NCBI RefSeq assembly: GCF_000016985.1
Contig: NC_009633.1
Span: 3,019,539 to 3,083,538, forward strand
Direction of reading: 5' to 3'
DNA: 64,000 nucleotides
Source: Alkaliphilus metalliredigens QYMF
Lineage (GTDB): Bacteria; Bacillota; Clostridia; Peptostreptococcales; Natronincolaceae
Shown piece after piece: positions 59,601 through 64,000 of the stretch. Position 1 is the first letter of the stretch. Every line of letters starts with the position of its first letter. The position numbers were made by a program, and so were the translations under genes. The notes under the pieces are model-generated. The model was not told the origin of the DNA. It ran no database searches and saw nothing but the letters and a program-made list of their open reading frames with translations.

Positions 59601-60735
59601 AGCTACTAAAAGCATCCTTTACTTTTTCAAAAAAGGACCTTCTTTGCTCGTGGATATCTTCACCACTTGCTGCTGCAAACTGCTTGAGCATTTCTTTTTG
59701 TTTGTCTGATAGTTTCTTCGGTACCTCAATAATTACCTTTACATACTGATCGCCCTTACCATATCCCTTAGGATGAACAATCCCTTTGTTTTTCAATCTA
59801 AACACAGTACCACTTTGAGTACCTTCTGCAATCTTGTACTTTACTTTACCTTCTAAGGTTGGTACTTCAAGTTCATCACCTAGGGTTGCTTGCACAAATG
59901 TAATCGGCATTTCACAGATCACATCATACCCATCTCTAACAAACAGTCTATGAGGCAATACTCTGAGAACAACATAAAGGTCTCCATAAGGACCTCCCTT
60001 GGTTCCTGGTTCGCCTTCTCCCCTTAATGGAATGGCAGAACCAGTGTCAACGCCGGCAGGGACTTTCACCTTTATCTTTTTATGCTTTTTAACTTTCCCT
60101 TTCCCACTACATGCTGTACATGGTTCTTCTACTATTTTACCTTCCCCATGACAGTGTTCGCAAGGTCGAACATTAACAATTTGACCTAGGGGTGTTCTTT
60201 GGGCATAACGCACTTCTCCTGTTCCATTACAATGACTACATGACTTGGCATCTGTTCCAGGCTTTGCACCAGATCCATGACAGGTACCACAATTATCTTG
60301 CTTATAAAACTCAACGGTCTTCTCTGCTCCAAATGCCGCTTCTTCAAAGGTAATAGACATTTCATATTGAATGTCTGAACCTCTTTGGGGACCACTTCTT
60401 CTTCTACCGGATGAGAATCCACCTCCGCCACCAAACATATCAAAAATATCTCCGAAAATATCTTCAAAGCCACCTCCGCCGCCAAAGCCTTGAGGTCCGC
60501 CACCATTTCCATTGACACCAGCGTGGCCATATTGATCATATCGGGCCTTTTTCTCCGGTGAACTCAATATTTCATAGGCTTCGTTTGCTTCTTTAAATTT
60601 ACTTTCTGCCTCTGGGTCATCGGGGTTTCGATCGGGATGATATTTCATTGCTTGCTTACGATAAGCACGCTTAAGCTCTTGTTCATCTACATCCTTACTA
60701 ACTCCCAATATTTCGTAATAATCTCTTTTACTCAC
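59599..60735 (-). CDS. dnaJ: Chaperone DnaJ
   Basis: 378 residues. J domain with MKYHPDRNP (His-Pro-Asp), a Gly/Phe region (about residues 75-115), four zinc-binding CxxCxGxG repeats (CGTCHGSG, CSHCNGTG, CEHCHGEG, CTACSGKG), and C-terminal substrate-binding domains. It delivers clients to DnaK and stimulates its ATPase. The start is GTG after GGTGGTGAGC. It is in the hrcA-grpE-dnaK-dnaJ operon, normally repressed by HrcA at a CIRCE site upstream of the window. Confidence 0.97.
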   Translation of the reverse strand: MSKRDYYEILGVSKDVDEQELKRAYRKQAMKYHPDRNPDDPEAESKFKEANEAYEILSSPEKKARYDQYGHAGVNGNGGGPQGFGGGGGFEDIFGDIFDMFGGGGGFSSGRRRSGPQRGSDIQYEMSITFEEAAFGAEKTVEFYKQDNCGTCHGSGAKPGTDAKSCSHCNGTGEVRYAQRTPLGQIVNVRPCEHCHGEGKIVEEPCTACSGKGKVKKHKKIKVKVPAGVDTGSAIPLRGEGEPGTKGGPYGDLYVVLRVLPHRLFVRDGYDVICEMPITFVQATLGDELEVPTLEGKVKYKIAEGTQSGTVFRLKNKGIVHPKGYGKGDQYVKVIIEVPKKLSDKQKEMLKQFAAASGEDIHEQRRSFFEKVKDAFSS

Positions 60736-60779
60736 CTGCTCACCACCTTTTTCCTCATATATTGCTAATGACTAAATTC

Positions 60780-60802
60780 GAGGACACCCTTGGGCGTCCT
60801 CT
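60780..60802 (-). terminator. Hairpin between dnaK and dnaJ
   Basis: Arms gaggac and gtcctc with an inner 3-base extension, in the dnaK-dnaJ spacer. No good T-run on the minus strand, so it is more likely an attenuator or RNA-stability element than a full terminator. Confidence 0.5.
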
Positions 60803-60810
60803 ATTATTCA

Positions 60811-62655
60811 TTATTTTTCGTCTTCACCTTGGGTTTCTTCATCTTTAACTTCTTCATATTCAGCATCCACAATATTGTCGTCTCCAGCTTGTTCTTGTCC
60901 TTCAGCTTCTTGTGCTTGGGCTGCTTGCTCATATAACTTTTGTGAAATTGCATGGAATACAGTATTCACATCTTCAATTGCTTTTTTCATATCCTCTACA
61001 ATATCAGATTCCACGGCTTTTTTCAACTTTTCTAATTCAGCAGTCACTTTTCCTTCTTCTTCCTTATCGATTTTACCCTCTGATTCCTTTAAGGTTTTTT
61101 CGATTTGGTAAACTAAGGAGTCTGCCTGGTTACGCACTTCAATCTTTTCTTTTTGCATCTTATCTTCTTCAGCATGCTCTTCAGCTTCCTTGATTTTCTT
61201 CTCTATTTCTTCATCGGAAAGCTTTGTAGAAGCTGTTATTGTAATTTTTTGCTCTTTACCAGTTCCTAAATCCTTGGCCGAAACATTGACAATCCCATTG
61301 GCATCAATATCAAAGGTTACCTCAATTTGCGGTATACCTCTATGTGCTGGTGGTATTCCAGATAATTCGAATCTTCCTAGGCTTACGTTGCCTGCTGCCA
61401 TTTCACGCTCACCTTGTAGCACATGAATGTCTACTGCCGGTTGATTGTCTGCAGCGGTTGAGAATGTTTGGCTTTTCTTTGATGGAATCGTTGTATTTCT
61501 TTCAATTAATCTTGTAAATACGCCACCTAGGGTTTCAATTCCTAAGGATAGTGGTGTCACATCTAGTAGTAATACATCCTTCACTTCACCTGTTAAGACT
61601 CCTGCTTGGATTGCTGCTCCTACCGCCACACACTCATCTGGATTCACACCCTTATGGGGATCTTGGTTTGTGATCTTCTTAACTGCCTGTTGTACTGCAG
61701 GAATACGAGTTGATCCTCCAACTAAGATAATTTTGTTAATATCTGAAGCTGATAATCCAGCATCCTTTAATGCACTTCTCATAGGTCCCATGGTTTTTTC
61801 AACTAAGTGAGAAGTAATTTCATCAAACTTAGATCTTGTTATATCCATATTTAAATGCTTAGGTCCTTCATTGGTTGCTGTAATGAAAGGCAGGTTAATG
61901 CTTGATGTCATTGTACTAGACAATTCTTGCTTGGCTTTTTCAGATGCTTCTTTTAATCTTTGTAGAGACATTTTATCTTTTCTTAAATCAATACCCTCTT
62001 GCTTCTTAAATGCTTCAGCAATGTAATCCATTAGGGCTTGGTCAAAGTCATCTCCACCAAGATTGTTGTTTCCATTTGTGGCTAGTACCTCGAAAACACC
62101 ATCTCCTAGTTCAAGGATTGATACGTCAAACGTACCACCACCAAGGTCATAGACAAGAATTTTTTGGTGCTCATCAGTTTTGTCTAGTCCATAGGCTAAT
62201 GAAGCTGCTGTTGGCTCGTTGATAATTCTTCTTACATTTAATCCAGCAATTTTACCTGCATCCTTTGTTGCTTGTCTTTGGCTATCTGTAAAATAAGCCG
62301 GAACCGTGATAACAGCATCTGTCACCGCTTCTCCTAAATAGGCCTCTGCATCGGCTTTGATTTTTTGTAAAATCATTGCAGAAATATCCTCTGGCGTATA
62401 ATTTTTATCGTCAATGGCTACTTTATGATCTGACCCCATATGTGTTTTAATTGAGATAATTGTTTTTTCTGGGTTCACAACTGCTTGTCTTTTTGCAGGC
62501 TCCCCTACAATTCTTTCTCCATCCTTACCAAATGCAACAACTGATGGTGTGGTTCGGTTCCCTTCAGAATTTGGAATAACCACTGGTTCTCCGCCTTCTA
62601 AAACTGCCACACATGAGTTGGTGGTTCCTAAATCGATTCCTATAACTTTACCCAT
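60811..62655 (-). CDS. dnaK: Chaperone DnaK (Hsp70)
   Basis: 614 residues. ATPase domain opens [12 protein letters not shown], with [12 protein letters not shown] and GGSTRIP. The substrate-binding domain includes QGERE and the interdomain linker [18 protein letters not shown]-terminal lid rich in Ala, Gln and Glu ends in an acidic tail. ATP-dependent protein folding with DnaJ and GrpE. ATG follows GGAGGA. Confidence 0.98.
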   Translation of the reverse strand: MGKVIGIDLGTTNSCVAVLEGGEPVVIPNSEGNRTTPSVVAFGKDGERIVGEPAKRQAVVNPEKTIISIKTHMGSDHKVAIDDKNYTPEDISAMILQKIKADAEAYLGEAVTDAVITVPAYFTDSQRQATKDAGKIAGLNVRRIINEPTAASLAYGLDKTDEHQKILVYDLGGGTFDVSILELGDGVFEVLATNGNNNLGGDDFDQALMDYIAEAFKKQEGIDLRKDKMSLQRLKEASEKAKQELSSTMTSSINLPFITATNEGPKHLNMDITRSKFDEITSHLVEKTMGPMRSALKDAGLSASDINKIILVGGSTRIPAVQQAVKKITNQDPHKGVNPDECVAVGAAIQAGVLTGEVKDVLLLDVTPLSLGIETLGGVFTRLIERNTTIPSKKSQTFSTAADNQPAVDIHVLQGEREMAAGNVSLGRFELSGIPPAHRGIPQIEVTFDIDANGIVNVSAKDLGTGKEQKITITASTKLSDEEIEKKIKEAEEHAEEDKMQKEKIEVRNQADSLVYQIEKTLKESEGKIDKEEEGKVTAELEKLKKAVESDIVEDMKKAIEDVNTVFHAISQKLYEQAAQAQEAEGQEQAGDDNIVDAEYEEVKDEETQGEDEK

Positions 62656-62705
62656 GTTTACTTCCTCCTTTAAAATCTATCATATTTTTATATTTATTTT
62701 ATTAT

Positions 62706-63323
62706 TCACTGAGCTACTTTCACCATGGCAGGCCTTAAGACCTTGCTATGGATCATATATCCCTTTTGGAAAACCTCAATGATTTCATCGGTCGGAGCAT
62801 CTGACTCTTCCTTCATAATTGCATGATGTAAATTCATATCAAATGGCTTACCCAGGGCTTCAATTTCAACAACACCATGTTTCTCAAGGGAATCTTTAAG
62901 CTGCTTAAGTACCAGCTCCATCCCATCACATAAGCCCTTGTTTTGCTCCCCATCTACATCGCACGCCAAGGCCTTTTCAAGGTTGTTCACACTATCTAAT
63001 AGACTTAATGCAAGTTTTTCATTGGCGTATAAATAAATATCATTCTTTTCCTTTTCAACACGCTTTTTATGGTTTGCAAAATCTGCTTGTAACCTTTGTA
63101 AGCGATTTAAATAATCTTCACTTTCTTTTTGCTTTGCCTCTAGCTTTGTCTTTAATCCTGCAACACTTTCCACTGATTCCTCTTGTGCATTTTCTGTTTC
63201 TTCCTTCATTTCATCAAGGACAGCCTCTAAATCACTTTCGGCAGTTTCCCTCACTTCGGTTTCAGCGGAGGCGGTTGTATCCTGATCCTTCATTTCTTTC
63301 TCTTCATGATTCAAAAAATCCAC
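62706..63323 (-). CDS. grpE: Nucleotide exchange factor GrpE
   Basis: 205 residues. An acidic disordered N-terminal part is followed by a long coiled coil (about residues 50-110) and the C-terminal beta wing with the LVLKQLKDSLEKHGV-like and HHAIMKE motifs. It releases ADP from DnaK. The start is a GTG with a close AAAGGTAG site; an ATG ten codons later is a weaker choice. Order hrcA-grpE-dnaK-dnaJ. Confidence 0.95.
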   Translation of the reverse strand: MDFLNHEEKEMKDQDTTASAETEVRETAESDLEAVLDEMKEETENAQEESVESVAGLKTKLEAKQKESEDYLNRLQRLQADFANHKKRVEKEKNDIYLYANEKLALSLLDSVNNLEKALACDVDGEQNKGLCDGMELVLKQLKDSLEKHGVVEIEALGKPFDMNLHHAIMKEESDAPTDEIIEVFQKGYMIHSKVLRPAMVKVAQ

Positions 63324-63460
63324 CTACCTTTTGTCATTTCTATTTTTATTTTAGGGTGCTCCTATGTATAAACCGAGACTTAATTATTATGAAGTCTTAG
63401 CTTACCTCGAAGATAAAACAAAGAGACAGTGCAAAATGCTTGCGCACTTCGCACCCCTCA

Positions 63461-64000
63461 TTACTTGTATTTACCTTTTAGCACTTCATTAATATATTTA
63501 TTGACCTGGCCCATGGTACTCATCACATTGGAATAATCCATTCTTGTTGGGCCAATAATACTAACAAATCCAATGACGTCTTCATCAATCTTATAGGTTG
63601 CTGTCACTAAGCTGTATTCTTTAGCTTCTTTATAAATATTTTCACTTCCAATGGTGGCATTCATTCCCTTATGACTAGAGGATAGAATCAGTTGACTAAT
63701 TAGCTCTTTTTCCTCAAGCATTGATAAAAATGATTTGGCCTTAAAAATATCATTAAATTCAGGAAAGTTAAATATATTTGTGGTACCATGCAAGAAAAGT
63801 TCAATTTTATCTAGCTCTTCTAATGTTTGGAACATCTTAGGAATCACTGAATCAAAACCATGGCTTAATTGTTCTAATTCATGTGTAAATTCCTCAGTGA
63901 ATTCTCCTGGAATCCCTTTAATGGCAACTCCCTGAAGCCTTCCGTTGATGACCTCTGAAATCTTACTAATTGCCTCAGCATCTAACCCTTCCGGCACTTG
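63461..64000 (-). CDS. hrcA: Heat-shock repressor HrcA, C-terminal part
   Basis: Only the last 178-180 codons lie in the window; the gene continues past base 64000, so the N-terminal winged helix is not seen. The visible part has the GAF-like dimerisation core of HrcA with the C-terminal block SIIGPTRMDYSNVMSTMG, which is the family signature (IGP-x-RMDY). HrcA represses the hrcA and groE operons at CIRCE elements and depends on GroEL. No CIRCE was found inside the window, as expected if it lies upstream of hrcA. Confidence 0.93.
   Translation of the reverse strand, partial: QVPEGLDAEAISKISEVINGRLQGVAIKGIPGEFTEEFTHELEQLSHGFDSVIPKMFQTLEELDKIELFLHGTTNIFNFPEFNDIFKAKSFLSMLEEKELISQLILSSSHKGMNATIGSENIYKEAKEYSLVTATYKIDEDVIGFVSIIGPTRMDYSNVMSTMGQVNKYINEVLKGKYK

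Noticed and set aside
63324-63460. CIRCE element between hrcA and grpE
   Set aside because: No TTAGCACTC-N9-GAGTGCTAA-like repeat; a CIRCE would be upstream of hrcA, beyond the window.

Overview
The window looks like a chromosomal segment of a low-GC, spore-forming, anaerobic member of the Clostridia, close to Alkaliphilus. The reasons are the Firmicutes gene order (floA-yqfC-yqfD-phoH-pgpH-ybeY-dgkA-cdd-era-yqzL-recO-glyS, and hrcA-grpE-dnaK-dnaJ-prmA-rsmE-mtaB-hinT-rpsU-yqeY), the single-chain glycyl-tRNA synthetase under a T-box, tryptophanase, pyruvate phosphate dikinase and exported FMN/FAD reductases. The species is inferred, not proven. Nearly all housekeeping genes lie on the minus strand. 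No rRNA, tRNA or CRISPR array was seen.

Layout. (1) 1-6975: rnhA (partial), Nif3-like gene, trmK, rpoD, dnaG, a DUF188 gene and dgt, the macromolecular synthesis cluster, with one small plus-strand orphan at 2081. (2) 7.4-19 kb: accessory metabolism. This holds azlCD with a MocR regulator and matching palindromic operators, an exported flavoprotein reductase beside a divergent two-component pair, and tryptophanase beside a divergent regulator. (3) 19-31.4 kb: a mosaic island. Its cargo modules are a TetR regulator with a second exported flavoprotein, a Fur-box flavodoxin with a spare ribosomal protein S4, a CsoR regulator with a MATE transporter, and a PadR regulator with a membrane protein. 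The modules are separated by broken 3' ends of two housekeeping genes: ppdK (two clear copies) and an RlmD/RumA-type methyltransferase (three copies). The island also carries a complete IS4-family element, a deleted REP/IS200-like element and a frameshifted small gene. (4) 31.5-37.6 kb: intact ppdK with its regulatory kinase/phosphatase and CcpN-type regulator, then T-box-controlled glyS. (5) 37.7-51.4 kb: the recO-era-cdd ... pgpH-phoH-yqfD-yqfC ... floA-NfeD block, including an unlisted 52-codon yqzL-like gene and a DgkA-PAP2 fusion. (6) 51.6-64 kb: an exported EEP-fold hydrolase, an IS1634-like element flanked by 88-bp direct repeats, and the yqeY-to-hrcA block, with hrcA cut by the window end.

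How it works together. The housekeeping blocks cover transcription initiation, primer synthesis, tRNA and rRNA modification, heat shock and membrane stress. The accessory modules mostly pair one regulator with one transporter or redox protein, and in several cases a clear operator overlaps a good promoter (MocR, TetR, Fur, CsoR, PadR). The strongest observations are the regulatory palindromes, the long target duplication of the IS1634-like element, and the repeated ppdK/rumA tails that appear to mark past recombination events.
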